Below, piece by piece: positions 21,689 to 36,351 of a stretch of 64,000 bases of DNA. The first letter of the stretch is position 1; every line of letters starts with the position of its first letter. The notes under the pieces were generated by a model that saw only the letters and a program-made list of their open reading frames with translations, ran no database searches and was not told where the DNA came from. Source of the DNA: Allium sativum (Eukaryota; Streptophyta; Magnoliopsida; Asparagales; Amaryllidaceae); assembly GCA_030737875.1 (NCBI GenBank), contig JASFAX010000020.1, positions 32,998,688 to 33,062,687 of the forward strand, given 5' to 3'. A program made the translations under genes and the position numbers.

Positions 21689-23492
21689 ACCATGCATCTA
21701 CCCATTAAGGGATCAGTGTCACTCTCTTAGAGAGCATTCATTCATATGCATATCCGGGGTTAGGAATAAGACTAGACGTTAGATATCCATTGACCAAATA
21801 ATCAAATGGGACTTCTTGCTAAATGATTGGTAGCCAAATGACATAACGGAACTTCTCACTGACCGATTATGAATTCAGATAACCAACCGGAACTACCTGT
21901 TGAATGACCAAACAATCGAAAAAATGAGCGATTGAATGGAACAACCTGCTGAATGGTTAGATGATGAAACAATAGAATGTAACTACAGCTGAAGGGTCAA
22001 ATGGTAAATGGACCTATTACTAAATGGCTAATTGGTTCAGTATAAGATTAATTTATTTCAAAAGAAGTCTTATATATATACACACATCCGAAAATCACTT
22101 ATCGGAATATTTAAGACTCTTTCGACCACGTATTTTCTCTAAATGAACTTCCATGAAACCCACACATAATTTATTTTTGTTTAATCACTTTCACGAACAT
22201 TTGGATTACTTAGTATCTTTCACATGGATAGCGCTTGTTGATTCTGGTATTTCTTAGTGAATTCTAAGAAGGATAAAATTCTTAGAATAATTTCTTATCT
22301 CCTATTTATCCGGGCATGACTATCGGGGTTTCTACTAATTTCAGATGTCAATTTACGATTTTCCCTTTACCCAAGTGTGAGTCTCGAAGTTTCTACTAAT
22401 TTCATATATGGATTTCTAATTTCTGCTTAGCCGAGTGTGAGTCTCGGAATTTCTACTAATTTCAGGTATGGATTTCTGATTTTAATTTAACTGAGTGTGA
22501 ATCTTGAGGTTTCTACTAATTTCGTAGGTGAACTTCTAATTTCCTATTTACCTAAGTATGAGTCTTGGGGTTTCTACTAATTTTAGTTTGTAGGGTCACG
22601 ACCATTTATCATAAATTCCCGGATTTAGGTAACGTACTTCTATTATAGTAAAAGGAATTTATTACACCAACTCAAATAAGGGATTTGGATCTTTCCCTCG
22701 TTGTTCATGATAAATATAATGGACTTAGAATACTTTTACAAATAAATCCTTATATTTCCACTATTCTAACACTTGAATCTGGCAACGGAGTTTCTATTCT
22801 CATTTTCGAGTAAGAAGCTCCTAGCTTCTATCGCTATGCCCAAGTATGGAATTTACGCCAATAGCCTTATTTACGGGAAGAGCGTTTTTATATCAAGTAT
22901 TTGGCTTGGAGCCTTAAGTCTTTTAGTTAATATCTCCAAACAAAGTTTATGGTCTCACGACCCATTACAATGGGAAGTCCTTTAAACTCATGACATATTC
23001 ACCACTAGCCTTCATTACTTTGAGTCTCACCCAAGATTATGTTTGGTACATTATAACTAAAATATCACACATTATATAAGCCTCAAACTTTTATTAGCAC
23101 ATTATACTTATCAATAGTGAACTTCCAAATATAAAATTTGGGTCTGTTATCTTATATTTCCAAGAAGGAATCCTTGATAATTGAATGTCTAACTAGGAAT
23201 GTTGGAATGCCCATTCAATGGTAGAAGGAGGATATTAAGCCTTAAAACCATAGAACCCCATATGCATATTTGTTTGAATCTGCACATTACTAATAATTGG
23301 GTTTATAAAAGCTCATAAGTTGATGTTTGTAATCAAACTCTATTCATTAAGAAGGATCTTGCTCTCCCTTGTATCGTTATTTGGGGTTATACGAAATAAA
23401 TGTTGAAACTTCTCTGATGATTCTTGAGTTCTGAAAAATACAATATAGGAACTACATGATTTTGTCCTAAAGAACAAAATCTTCTTTATACT
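21689..23492. other. Unassigned sequence with degenerate repeats
   Basis: 21780-22040 has loosely repeated phrases (AATGG-ACTTCTTGCT-like, AACCTGCTGAATGG-like) with no exact period. 22310-22590 is a 60-bp minisatellite. 22600-23492 shows no domain I recognise. Confidence 0.5.
22310..22590 (+). repeat. 60-bp minisatellite, about 5 copies
   Basis: TTTCTACTAATTTC recurs every 60 bases at about 22329, 22389, 22449, 22509 and 22569, with GAGTGTGAGTCTCG-like spacers. Confidence 0.9.
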
Positions 23493-25310
23493 TGGGGTGG
23501 GAAGGGGGAAAACTATTAACCCCAAAATTTGCGCTCGCCAAATATAAAGAAGTAGAGAATCTGAAACAAGAAAAAGGGTCTCGGGTAGCGAAATCGGAAC
23601 CAAGTGGGAAAAGCCCCAAAAAACAAGCTAGGTAGAAATGCTCCGGAAGCTGGGGAACCATTAACAAGAAGAAGAATAACCAGGTTCAACTATACTGATA
23701 CCAAGAGCAGTAGGCTAAAAGATGACAACAACAACAAGAATTTCATGATGCAACCAAGCATTAACATCTAATGTCGTTAGAGAGACAATACCAAGATAAC
23801 ATCAATGTTAAAGGAGATGCCTGAGAGAGTCAAGGCCGATAATAGAACACAAGGAGTCCGACACCAATAGCACAAGATTAGAAGCAGCAATGATAACACT
23901 AAGGCGACAGGAAGGAAGAAATGGTCTATGAACATCGTCAGCACAAGCATATAGTGGACTACTAGTTTGGGAATGACACCGAAACTAGGAAAGCATGTAT
24001 ATGCATCGGTAGCAAGATAGAAATGATTACAAAAGGGTAAGGAAGAAGATAAAAAACTGATATCAATACCAATGTACAATGAAGAATATAGATTGGTATC
24101 GACAAGAGAAAAAGAAAGAAAACTTATAAAGACAATACCCAAAAGACCGACATCGAAAGAGAGATAAGATCAGGGCATAAAGCTAACACAAAGATAATAA
24201 TGACATCAGGTTGAGACCAAATTTACAAAGAGCGAGAAGCGACTGATCTAGCAATAGGATAGAAATCGAAACTATGGTACCAAAGTTTCAAAGATAGAGA
24301 CATTAAATAGTAGGTCTAAAGTTAAAGTAACGATAGCAAGTATCATGGATGATGATAACAAAAACTGAGTAAAGAAACCCAAGAAAAAGAAGAGCTATCA
24401 ATAACTATATTTTTGATACCAAGACTGATAAGTGCGAGCAACATCAACCATTTCAGATAATAGAAAAGGAAGCTGAATACAAAGAGAAGAAACAACAGTC
24501 TCGGCACTGAAGCACTTATGCAATAGTGGCACAATTTCAACAACAATTGCAACGAGCATAAAACCATACCGAACCAGGCATTCGTTCAACATCGACACCG
24601 AAGCTTACACAATTTGATACCGAAAGCCAACAACAGAAGAAGGAAATTACCAAAACCAGTATCAAAGCACATGCGAAAGTTCAGCAATGAACCAAATGAT
24701 GAGGAATAGAGCCGAAATAGTGAAAGCGTTGTGGAACCGATTTCAAGTGGTGGAACTAGAAGGGGGCCCAAAACCTCTATAAATAAGGCCCCGGGAATCT
24801 TATTTGAAAGGGACCGTTCCCTCACTCTGCAATCTTGTTATCAATTCTAAGAGAGCTAACTCTGACTTGTAAATCAATTTGGGGATTTCTTTTGTAACCA
24901 CCTCCATGAATAATTCATCAGAGCCCTTAAAGTGGACATAGTTTCAATCTGAACCGAACCACTATAAATCGGTATGTTCTTATTATTTCGCATATTATAC
25001 TGCACTTTATTATGCTTCTGAATGTGTTTTGCTATGCTTCTGAATCACCAAAATAATCTTTCTACACCGTTTAGCTTTCCACTTGCGACGTGCTTACCAA
25101 ACCCTTATCCTAAGGTAACTGTTGGTCCTTAAGTCTTGTAAGAGTGATACTCATATCTTGAAAGAAGATTAACTAATCTTTGTGCATAAGACCTTGATAT
25201 CAAGGAAACGGTGAACTAACTCAAGCTCGTAGGAACTAAATAATCCATAAGTTCTCTTTGGTCCACATCCGTTCCCTTATTTTCAGTGTTGACGAAAAAT
25301 ATCGTCAACA
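23493..25310 (+). mobile_element. Probable Tat-like LTR with a polypurine tract before it
   Basis: 23493-23513 is purine-rich (GGGTGGGAAGGGGGAAAAC). 23690-24760 is filled with a loosely repeated GATACC(A/G)A-type word. 24776-24790 carries TATAAATAAGGCCCCG, followed by a leader with AAAGTGGACATAG and CACTATAAATCGG, like the R region of the LTR at 1347-2097. It ends near 25310 with TGTTGACGAAAAATATCGTCAACA-like inverted termini (25287-25310). The left edge is not secure and no PBS follows. Confidence 0.45.
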
Positions 25311-26340
25311 TCAATTAATTATATTTTCTAAAATGAGCATTACGACACATGCGCGTGATGATGGCGTGCTTCTGATACGTGAATTATTTTTCTATAAATT
25401 GCTTATGTAACATATTCGAGAAAATTATTCTAACAAAATTTATCCTAAATTTTGAATTTATATGTAGTTAGTCAGGCTTGTTAATGAATCCTCGAAAATC
25501 CGAAATATGTTTACATCTGCATTCAAAAGGCGGACAAATATTCGATATATAGAAGAACGGATGCAAATACCAATATAGACACATTCAACTTCGAAAGTTA
25601 CTCAATTTTCTTCATAACTATAGTTTAAATTTTGTTTATTTTAGTATAATGTAACACAATAACTTACTATTTAATAATTTGAAATTATATATTATACACA
25701 TTGAGCATAAATTAATTGCTCAAACCTATTTAATATCATCATTTTGAGTATTCTTAGCACTTTAATAATCTATTGGATTGAAAAAATTACCAAAAAAAGT
25801 TATCTGATATCGGCTGTATTGGTGGATGTTAATATTCAATATCTAAAAATGATTTCAGATGCATATGCAGATATGACTCTATACATACGTAAGTATCCAT
25901 TGATGGTCGTTTAACTTGATTTCTATTTTATAATATATACTTTTCTTTTATTTTTAATTTTTATTTCTAATATGAAATAACAAAAAATGAATTCATAAAG
26001 AAACAATATACGTAAGATCCTATTTTGAGGTTATATCAGTATTTGAAAATATTTATAGAGTGACGTTTAATGGGACTGATTTCCAGATCTACAGTGCTTC
26101 ATATATATTTTACAAAATAAATGTAGGAATATGTGTAAATAAGTTTAAGAATCCTACATTTAATCTTATGCAAAACCACAATTTACAATTTACAATTCAC
26201 AATTTTTAACAATTTTGACAATCAGATTGATGGGTGTCAATCTAATTACAATAATTTAATGAACAGATCTGATATAAATAGGCATAAAATTTTAAATCTA
26301 ATTCAAACAAAATAAATAAGTTATCATAACTATTTTCGTA
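25311..26340. other. AT-rich sequence, nothing recognised
   Basis: No ORF, RNA gene or retroelement boundary seen. Part of it may be the rest of M's left LTR. 26180-26215 has short CACAATTTACAATT repeats. Confidence 0.5.
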
Positions 26341-27098
26341 AATTTCCCACTCACCTATAAGCATCCAAATCCAAGGTTGGAGCACTTTTGGCCTACAATT
26401 TCCAAATCCTTATTAATCTACAATTTATCTAAAAAGTGGAAAATCCCAGATTTGTAGAGATATAAGAGAATAATAACAGATGGGAGAACCAATTGTTGAG
26501 CACTAATTTGCATTCTTTTACATTGGATCTGATAATCCCATCAATTTCATGTGATTTGGATTTGATTTGACAATAAGAATATATTTTTGATTAAGAAATT
26601 AGGTTTGGAGAAGGAGGAAAATGGCAGAGCTTCGCGGCAACCCACATACTTGTGTAGAAAAGAATGAGTCCTTACCCCTTTATTTATATGGCTGGAATTG
26701 GCCTTGAACCATTGGATTCGTTTTTATTTATATCTTACCATCCGTTATATACAAATAATAAACCAAACCAACAAAACTAGCCGTTACTGGCGTTTTGACG
26801 CCCGGTGGGTTGACCATAGTGGTCGACAGCCTGGGCATCAGAACGTCCAGTCATGCTGGTTTAATATGGTATGTTATATTTAAATATTCTGGTTTATTTA
26901 TTTTCCATCCATTTTCATATTTCTCCATAACTTTTTCCTGTGGACTCCGTTCGCGAGACTCCAAACTTGAATATTGTGTAGAATTCTGAGACGAACGCAT
27001 CGGCTAAAGTTTTCTGATCATATTCCATTGTTTGTAGAAATTCCAATTTTTGAAATTCTAATAATTAATTTATATTTCCAAAATTCCGGGTTGTTACA
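26341..27098 (-). mobile_element. Part of the 3' LTR of element M
   Basis: Starts at 27098 (minus) with TGTAACAACCCGG next to a polypurine tract (27112-27099). It has the GCGTTCGTCTC box (26980-27000), a GTCGAC module near 26815-26830, TATAAATA (26688-26681) and a strong splice donor G|GTGAGTGG (26354). The left end was not found; the LTR may be truncated. Confidence 0.7.
26681..26688 (-). promoter_or_regulatory. TATA box, M LTR
   Basis: TATAAATA on minus, about 330 bp before the splice donor. Confidence 0.5.
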
Positions 27099-30000
27099 TT
27101 CTTCCCTATTTAAAAGGAATTTCATCTCGAAATTCTAACACTTATATTAAAATTCCGGGTTGTTACTATCTACACCATCCATTTTCATATTTCTCCATAA
27201 CTTTCAAACGTGTGTATATGTGCATGGTGTAGATAGTGCAATTCAACCATAAAATGTGCATGCAAGGCGACTCTTGATCAAATCCTCCTATATGTATGTA
27301 TTAAATTTTTGAAATACTTTTGAAAGTATGATGCAACACATCCTAAATATACTGCCATTTCTGTATGAATGCAAAATTTTGAAAACTCTTTTTCATCCAT
27401 TACCTTCACACAATTACGAATAAAAGTGTGAAGCATCAAATTTTGCATCCAAACCCTACCATCCCAAAAGTCACACAATCTAATCGTTTCCTTTTTCATT
27501 TCTCCTAAACCTAAAAAAGGAAATCGAGTGAAGAATTTTAACATTTTTCTCGCTTACAATATTTCCATTCCCCTCCCTACAGTGTAATTTTCACCTCGTT
27601 TACCCAAAATACTCCAAAAATTTCCACCTATAAACTGTAAAGGAGTCTTTAAACAAGCTTTAAAACGTAAACAAGTTAATTAATAACTCGCGCATGCATC
27701 GTTAACAAGGTATGGAAACAATGTTTCCAAGGCTAAAACTACCCTTTCATTATTACAGTTAATGTTTTTGTCATATCATCGGTCCTATTGCACCACTAAA
27801 ATTCGCACACAAATCATCTAAAAATCTTCCATACGTTATTTATGTGACAAAAAATCAAATTTTTTCATAAAAGTAAATTCTCGCTTAAAAACTTTTTATG
27901 TTTATTTTGAAAATTCCTTTCAAAACCATTTCACTTTCCTATAAAAATAAGAAAATGATAAAAATAAAAAATAAACAACGTTTTCTGAAAACTTCAAAAA
28001 TGTATTTTGCGGAAACGTAAACGATTCATTCACATGTCGGCGAACAAGGAAATCAGTCGTGCAAAAATGCGAAAACTGAAATCACACAAAAGTTGAAAAT
28101 AAATTTTCGTTTTTACAAGAAGCGGTTATTTATTTATTTATATATCCATGACGTAGAACCGGTCCTTTACTAAAATATATCCACCACAAAATTCTATTCT
28201 TTCCAGCTCTAGGGAAAATGCTAGTTTAGATAAGAAAAAAGAGATTTCATTCAAATAAGCATGCGTGAATGACATAAATGTCCCAAACATAGAAATCTCA
28301 TTAACCTATGTCGAGTTATTTAAATAATACTAATAATTATAAGCATGAATCACCACCAAGCTAAGAACCTGATGTTGGAAAGGGAAAACAACAAAGAAGA
28401 CGATAAATCTACAGCACCAAAACTCCCAAAACAATGGCTATAAATAAAAGGGATGATTTGCTCCGCGACTGAAGCTCATACAAATTTTTATGGTCTTTAA
28501 TTAACCATATCATGTTAAAAAAATGGTCAATCTCATGTTAAAAACATTACTGGTGTTGTTGGAGGTTCCCTCATCACCATCTCTTCTTAGAGAGAATTTG
28601 CAGTGAGAAAAAAAACCTACCATAAAACTGCTTCTCATGGAAATCCACCTAATATTGTCTAAAGACAAAAAGGATAGGCGAAATTACAAAAATTAACTCC
28701 ATGAAACAACACACAAGAACAACAAGCTGAATCAGATATGATGCGACACTTAATGATGGTTAAGCCACTGATCAAGCAAAAGAATAATTTTCGCATCATG
28801 AGACAAATCTAGTCATAACTTCCCATTTATAAAACGTTGTACTAAATGGGTCACACATCTACATGGGTAGTTTAAACATAAATTCCCAAACTCTGGTATC
28901 AAGAAAAAGAGATCTACTACAAAATCTCCAAACTTAATCAAACAAAAGACCATTCAGGTCCGCGTAAGATACAGATTCCTTTAAAATCTCATCGAGGTTC
29001 TCCTAAGAAAAACCATCCAAAGATAGCTTAATCTTCATCTCCGAAATGACGATAGCCTTTGAAATAACCTATTCTATGGTATAGCAAAGGCAGATGTAGC
29101 ACAAACAACAACCTATTCTAAGATCGCCAAGCAACTAGTCGGTGCAAGTCCAACTGCCTTGACAAATTTTCTTAGCCCTAAAGCGGTGAGGCATTTTTGC
29201 TTATTCTGATCCAACCAAATGACATCTACCCAAGGAGGAGACTTAAATGGTGTGAGTAGTATCAAATATTGTAACTAGGTATTATGGACCAAGAAATGGT
29301 CGGAGAGAAGAAATTAGATATCGGAGTACTAGTGAGGCAAGATCCAATGCGCAAACAAGTGGGGAAAAAGGTGAGATGAGGTGGCAATAATGAAAGAGAA
29401 GAAAGCTAGAGATATGGTTCAGCTAGATGAGGAAGAAAGGACGAAAGAAAGAAGCTAAGGGGGTAATTTGGATGCAACTTTTATGGTTGAGTCCAAGGTT
29501 CAAGTTTTACCAAAACTCATCGACTAGTTGACCATTCTTGCATAACGCTAAACGATCAACTATTAAATGGCTTTGGACACAGATTGTACCTTGACCTTAT
29601 TAGGCTAGTTTAAAATATTAATCATCCTGCATTATCTTTTAAGATTTGATGCGATCCAAAAAATAACTATCCTCATCGCCACAGTATTTAAAGACCGTAG
29701 TTAATCTCCGAACCAACTCCAAGGATTTATAGTCTCAACAATGATGCTCTGACTACACAACGAATGAATTCCAAAAATAATTCAGCTAGAAATCCGTAAT
29801 TTAAATTAAAATGGATTTCCCCCTTACCTAGCTAACAATGAGCAGACTATTCATGTAATAATGTACCGTAAGAATCTGGACGAAGGATTTTCCTTAGCCT
29901 TTTCGAAAAGAAAAAACATTCCAATAACTGGATCTATTATAAACCCTCGGTTTGGTATTTATAAATCCGTCTTATTATGTCTATTATTATTATTATTTGT

Positions 30001-30920
30001 AATCCTATTTATATTTCAAACTAAAAAATCATTTTGTGTTTAAAAATGTTTGAGTTTTTTTCTAAATATTAAGGATTAATTGTGACAATTTCAATAAACT
30101 ATCCAATACATATAGGTTAATGGATACTAAAAATCACAAGGAATAGATATTTGTTATTCTTAAGTTTAGTGGCATACTCAATGTCATTTCCAATTCCTTC
30201 CTTCCTACCAACTGGATTATATTTATTAAAATTATACAAAGCCCCAATAATTTTGAAACACGAATAGATTGAAATTTAATAACCCAATCTTTATAAAACT
30301 ATGCCTTTATAAAACCATTTTTCGAAACTATATTTCTTAAATTTCAAAGCCTATTTTTATTTTCTCCAAATAGTTTTAAAAATAAAATTTCCTCGAATAC
30401 AAGGCCAAGGTATCAAATAAATGTTTCAATAAAGGAAGATTACGAAGTTCAACAAAGTAACAAATGGATATGCTTTGTAATTATATTTTCCGAAATAGAT
30501 ATGACATAATAGCATGGACTTTTCCTATTTAAATCAAGTAATGGAGTTAAGTGGAACTGCTAAACAAGAGCAGAACCAAAAACAGTGACTATCTCGGTTG
30601 TAGCTAGATTTTTGTCTAGTCTTCAAACTAGAATCAACGGAATTCACGATATGTCGTCCTCCTGCTCTTCATGACGAGATCCCCAACGTACTATAGAGTA
30701 AGACAGAACCGACTAGAAACCAGAACTCAACACATTTCAACTCTTAGTCGCTTAAAGCCCATTTTTATTGTTAGGCGCACAACTAATTTATCATTGAAAT
30801 AAATTAAAGGCGAGTAAGAAAGACGAAGAAAAACAAAAAATAAAATCGAATTACATTCTCTCACAAGTCCTAGTTTAACTAATTCCTCTGATCGTTAAAC
30901 CTAGGATCCAATACCAAATC
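27099..30920 (-). other. Interior of element M, noncoding
   Basis: Begins (right side) after a decayed PBS TTGGTATTGGATCC (30917-30904) and ends at the polypurine tract (27112-27099). Very AT-rich; no gag or pol motif found. An 88-codon minus frame (27544-27278) has no recognisable domain. A second copy of the LTR-edge words AAAATTCCGGGTTGTTAC and CCATCCATTTTCATATTTC occurs at 27147-27205, about 65-280 bp from the originals. Confidence 0.65.
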
Positions 30921-31503
30921 TGATACCCCACACTTTTTTATGCCCAAATTTCGACAATAATTGAAACTCAAACACACTAGGCATGGAGCGTGTAGATCCG
31001 GTACCTGTAATAAATGAGCATGAGCATAATCATAGTATGATAAAAGATCACTCGCGGTGGAAACAAAACAGGATAAATAGTATTATCTCAAGTAACTACC
31101 TTTTTCAAAGTAAGTTAAAAGTTACTTTGCCAATACCAAGCATGAGAGAGGACGAGAACTGAATGCCAAACTGGAACACTTGTGAGAACCCGGCCTTCTC
31201 TAGGAAACCTAGGTGGTTGTAATGAGGAGGGGGGTCAGAAAAACAAGATAATGGTGAACAGGTAATGTACAACGCGTATAATAGTACACAGATGTATCCC
31301 GTTTCATTCAACCTGAGATGTATGCCTATCAAGTTTAGTGATTCTAGCCAAAACTTGTAAATGTTTACGCACGACTCTACTACACTACCCAAAGTGATAT
31401 TCCAAGGTATAATACCAAGATAGAACGTTTACACATATATTTAGGAAGTCCTTTAAGTTATAATAATTGATTATTAGGCATATAAGTGAACCACTAATTG
31501 TGG

Positions 31504-31568
<65 letters not shown>

Positions 31569-32506
31569 CCCTCCATTCCAGCAACTTACGCTTGTATTAT
31601 TTTCCGCCTCACTATCAATAATGAACATTATGGATTTTCCTGGTCACTTAATACACTAAGAGGACTCATTGGTCGATGGACTTATTGGTGACTGAATACC
31701 TCTCGATGACTTATTCCATATTTTTATAAACTCGAGAGCACTAGCTACGTGCCCTATTAGTTAAGGCTTCCATCACTCATGCATATACCCTTGCCCCGCA
31801 TAAGGTGAGAGATGGTATTCTATTGCATGTTATACCTTCTAGCTGACCTTATTGTATAACTCCCTTAGTCGCTTACTACTTCACGTAGGGTAGGTAGCCA
31901 TATCTGACGTTTTTAGTTTCCAGGTTTGGGAAGACAATACGCACACACACCATTTAAGACCCTAATACTGAACGACCTATCCCCAAGTGGACTCTTCAAG
32001 CCCAACCGCTTAAGACCTAAGAAGCGGACTACATGCGAAGGTTATTAAGTTTGTACTCCGTTGTCCCTTAATACCTTTCACTATTAGGATAAAGTGGGCT
32101 ACGTTATTACGCACTTTCTGCTTATACTCTCTCCACATGATTTATTATCGTCATGGGTTCTTATGGTTAATAATATTTCCACATTATTAACCTAGTAAGT
32201 CCAACTCTATTTTTAAATTATAAATTTTTATATTCATTAATATAAGGAAGGTTATATCCACTTTTACCCTTGGATATTTATTCAATTTCTTCCCTAATTG
32301 GACTTAGTATTTAAATGACAATCAGTATCCGTTAATCCCCTTTTGACACCCATTTTCTTATATTTCTATTTTTATTGCACTTGATGACCATAATCGTCAT
32401 ATTTTCAAAAGATAACTATTTGTAAGTCCCAAGGTATTTATTTATTGTACCCCAATAGATAATTACTATTCTTACTCATCTATTAGCTGATTGTTATATA
32501 ACTATA
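30921..32506 (-). mobile_element. Part of the 5' LTR of element M, cut by N
   Basis: Left edge TGATACCCCACAC is a decayed form of TGTAACACCCCAC, directly beside the PBS remnant. Contains an (AT)n(AC)n microsatellite. It is interrupted at 32507 where N's LTR begins; the rest would lie beyond N, outside the window. Confidence 0.6.
31507..31567. repeat. (AT)n(AC)n microsatellite
   Basis: Pure dinucleotide run in M's LTR. Confidence 0.95.
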
Positions 32507-33110
32507 TGTAACATCCCGATATTTTGTGAAATATTAAATTTAATGTGTTTTTGGAACAAAATTGCTTTAAATACTAAAATTAATGAATTTATAAATTTTG
32601 GAACTACATATATGTTGGAATTTTTAAATTAATTTATATGGTAATTATACATATTCATTGTTTGTGTAATAAAGGTCGATGGGTAATAAGTGTCATTATT
32701 TATGTGAATTTAACATATAAATTATAAATTTATTTACATGGTTATCATTCAGAGTTAAGATTTAATATTAAATTATTTGTGTTAAATTGGTTTGATAAAT
32801 TCATAATTTAATTTTTGTAATTGATTGTGACAATTTATTGGTGTAATTAATAATTGAAATAAAATTTTTAATTTGTAAATAATGAAATTCGACTTACTTG
32901 AACAATAGTAACATTATTGATCATAATTGGAATTAAAATATGGTTTGTTTTGGTGATTAATAAAATTAATATTTAAGTATTTGAATGAAATTGACTTAAT
33001 CAATTTATAATTGGAATTAAAATTGAAGTTGGATAATCAATCAAAACTGAAATTTAATAGGAATAAATGTAATGAAATAATTGTTTAATTCTCCTATTAG
33101 ACCTTCTACA

Positions 33111-33118
33111 TATAAATA
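33111..33118 (+). promoter_or_regulatory. TATA box, N 5' LTR
   Basis: TATAAATA. The matching site in the 3' LTR is at 38910-38917. Confidence 0.5.
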
Positions 33119-33979
33119 AAATAAAGTTCCACCCACTAGCCTGTTTCTCATTACACGTATATTTCCATCTTCCTATTCTTTTTCACTAATGGCAGAAAAA
33201 CAAATTTCTAAACCCTTGTTTAATTAAAAATCCAAGCTTTAAATTTGAATCTCCTCAAACCCTAGTAAATTATATATCAAAACGTAGCTCTCGACGACAT
33301 GAAGCAGCTGTTACCATTTATTGCGACATGTAGCAACCAGATTTGCCAGAAATCAATGGTCAAATCTCCAAATCGCGGAACCCATGCGATTGAATTAGAT
33401 GTTTTTGATTTAGGTGTTTATGGACAAATCGACGTTTTGGGTTTTATAGAGGAGGGATGAGGGAGTTGATCTATGGTGGTTGCAGGTCCTAATTTGTCAG
33501 GAGGAGGTGGTAATTTAGGTTTTAAGGCTCGAAAAAGGTTCCAGTTGGGGGCTCGGCGACAGCAAGGGTGACCACAGAAGTTAACCGGTCTGGGGAAAGA
33601 GGGTGGGACTGTAAACGATGGAGCCAATGGTGGTGGTCTCGTGCCTTCTGGTGGTCGGAGTTGCGAGCTTCAGTTGGACAAAGTTCTGGCATTTGGATTC
33701 AATTCGTACGGGTTTACTGTAGCATGTAGAAGTAGGGAGTGAGAAGAAGGATTCCGAGATCTAACATGGTATTATTTTAAAAATAAATTTTAATTAAATT
33801 ATATATATCTTGGTCAACTTCTAACACTGATAACTTTTTCAGACGAGTTTCAATTTACATGCGGTTTGTTGCGTTGGAATCGTATCGACGAGCTCTTCGC
33901 GATGGCACTGATTTGGACAGATTATAAGATAGTTAAATCTTGGGCTCAATTTTGGATTCCAATCTCGTTTGAAATCAAG

Positions 33980-36215
33980 GTGAGTGATTAAACCCGCTCA
34001 CACCTAACTAAAATATTTGATTGTTAGTTAAATTAAACTAATGTCATGAAATGATTGTATTGTCTGTTGTTTGATTGTTTAAATTGCTTATTTATGTTAT
34101 GTCTGCATAGACTGTATCATTTAATTTAACTATTGTAAAATTTGTATGGTTTGAATTTGATTTCTAGTTTAAAATTTCATACATGATGGCTAGTACACAA
34201 ATATTATACTGAACTGTTTATACATGTTGATTTTGACGGATGCCTTGGATTTATATATTTAATGTATTGATATGTATTCATCTTGCTATCGACATTGTTT
34301 ACATATGTCACAGATTTTGTTGATTTAACCCAACCATCACCTTAGATGTTATGGGTATCGAATAAACCCGGGGTAAATCATTAAAATAAATTAAGAACGT
34401 TGGTTAATAAATACCTATGACCCTGATTTTGATTGAAATGATACATGTCCTTTCCTGAAGTACTAAAATTAGATTTTAAGTATTACATGGCCATAGGATA
34501 GAAAATTATATGCGGACACCGGTTGGTTAAATATAAACATTTTTCAACCCTAATTTTGGAATATTGTTTTGAAAGACAATGAATGATGTTATCGATCGAT
34601 TATCTTTGAATTTATACTTTGAGCTTTGAAATTTTCAAATTTCAGAAATTTGAAAATCTGAAATTTGAAAATGTGAATAACTGAAATTGAAACTGAATTG
34701 AATATAAAATATACATTTATCAAAATTGAATCTTTGATATTTACTTTAAATTAACTTGATTTATAGTAATAATTGAATTGTGAACTCGAGATTTCTATAA
34801 ACGAATTATTCAAAATGACAATTATAATTGAAATTCAATTATTTGAATCAAATTATTAAATCGAATTATTTGATGTCAAACTGTTGAATCGAATTGAAAG
34901 ATAAATGGGAAGTTAAATCCTTTTGAATTAAGATATCGAAATTTAGTCGATTGACTTGAAACTGATATGTGATTTCCAGTTGGTTAAATTTTGAAGCAAT
35001 GATTCTAATTCCAACCATAATATTTTAAACCATTTTATAAATTATTTTAATAATAATTACTTTTCTTTATAAACTATTTACCTTATAACTATTTTATATT
35101 ATTTAATTATTTTAAATAAACCATTTTTAGTAATTAAATATTTATTTTATAAATTATTTTATATTTTAACTGTAGATTTTTTTCAAAATCTGAAAATTCT
35201 GTTTTAAATACGAATTATTTATTTTCAAACTATTTAAATTATAGATCTAAACTATTTTAAATATATTTTTAACTATTTTAATATTCAATTTATTTTAAAT
35301 TTGGAATTGTTTCGAGATTTTAAATTAGTTTAAATGTAGTTTTATGATGAATAATATTCTCTCATTAATATTGAAAAGATCTTTATGAAAATCTAATATT
35401 TTGATATGAAGTATGAATATCTTTGAAACGTAAAAGAACCGACCGATGTGAAAAATGTAAACGTTTGGTTGTTAAAGAGACCAGGATCGGATATTGTCAT
35501 ACTCTCTACCAATACCGAAAACCACGTTAACAACTGTGTACGCCGTGGAGTTCCAAAATGAAGTAGGATGGATTTGGAGGCGATTACTGGATTTAAAGAA
35601 AGAGAACGGTGATGGACAGCCTTAACCTTTGGGTCATAATTAAAATGACTAAAAGAGGAGTCATGCCCAGGTTAATGTGAGTTAGCTCCTCTTAGTAGAC
35701 ATGCTTCTTCGATACCATATATATTACTTTGTGATTGATTGGCACCTTTGATTTTGGAAGTATTGTCTGGGGTAGGCGGTAGTCGTGCTTATGTGTTACC
35801 AGCGGCATGGGTCCGCAATCCGGTAGAATCATACTGATGGGTATTGCCTCGATGCCCTATCATATTTATCCTGATCGAGCCCCATATGACTTTGCTTTGT
35901 ATCGTACCTATGAAGTGCCCTTTGATAGCCACTACGTATTGTGGACTCTACAGTATCTATATAGACTACGGTATTATAAACAATGTAAGGGTAAAAATGT
36001 AATCTTGCTTACGCTATTTTAACATTTTATATTAAACCGTAGACTCTATTATAATAGCATACTGCATTATATAGTATATAATTTAACGAATCCTTATGAG
36101 ATGGACATTCCTAAGTTATTGAACTCATATTATCACATAAATTTGATTTAATTGATATGAGAATATTTTAGTTCTGATCTGAGTATTTTTGTCTTTTCAT
36201 TTGTTCTTGGGTCAG
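33980..36215 (+). other. Candidate intron inside N LTR
   Basis: AAG|GTGAGT is conserved in the 3' LTR (50164). The proposed acceptor GGGTCAG|CC at 36214-36215 follows a T-rich stretch and CTGAT. The acceptor is weaker evidence than in S, T and Q. Confidence 0.4.
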
Positions 36216-36345
36216 CCTGAGATTTTCAATTATTGAAGATACCATTATGGAGGTAATGATGGTGATCAATAGACGTATTTATTATTATTTATTCCGCTGC
36301 AAATATTGGTATGTTTATGATGGTGAACTGTGATAATTGTTGTAA

Positions 36346-36351
36346 AATAAA
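36346..36351 (+). terminator. Poly(A) signal, N LTR
   Basis: AATAAA about 200 bp before the LTR end. Confidence 0.5.

Noticed and set aside
23777..24142. 121-codon hydrophobic minus frame resembling a membrane protein
   Set aside because: It is the complement of a purine-rich repetitive LTR stretch; hydrophobicity follows from T-rich codons.
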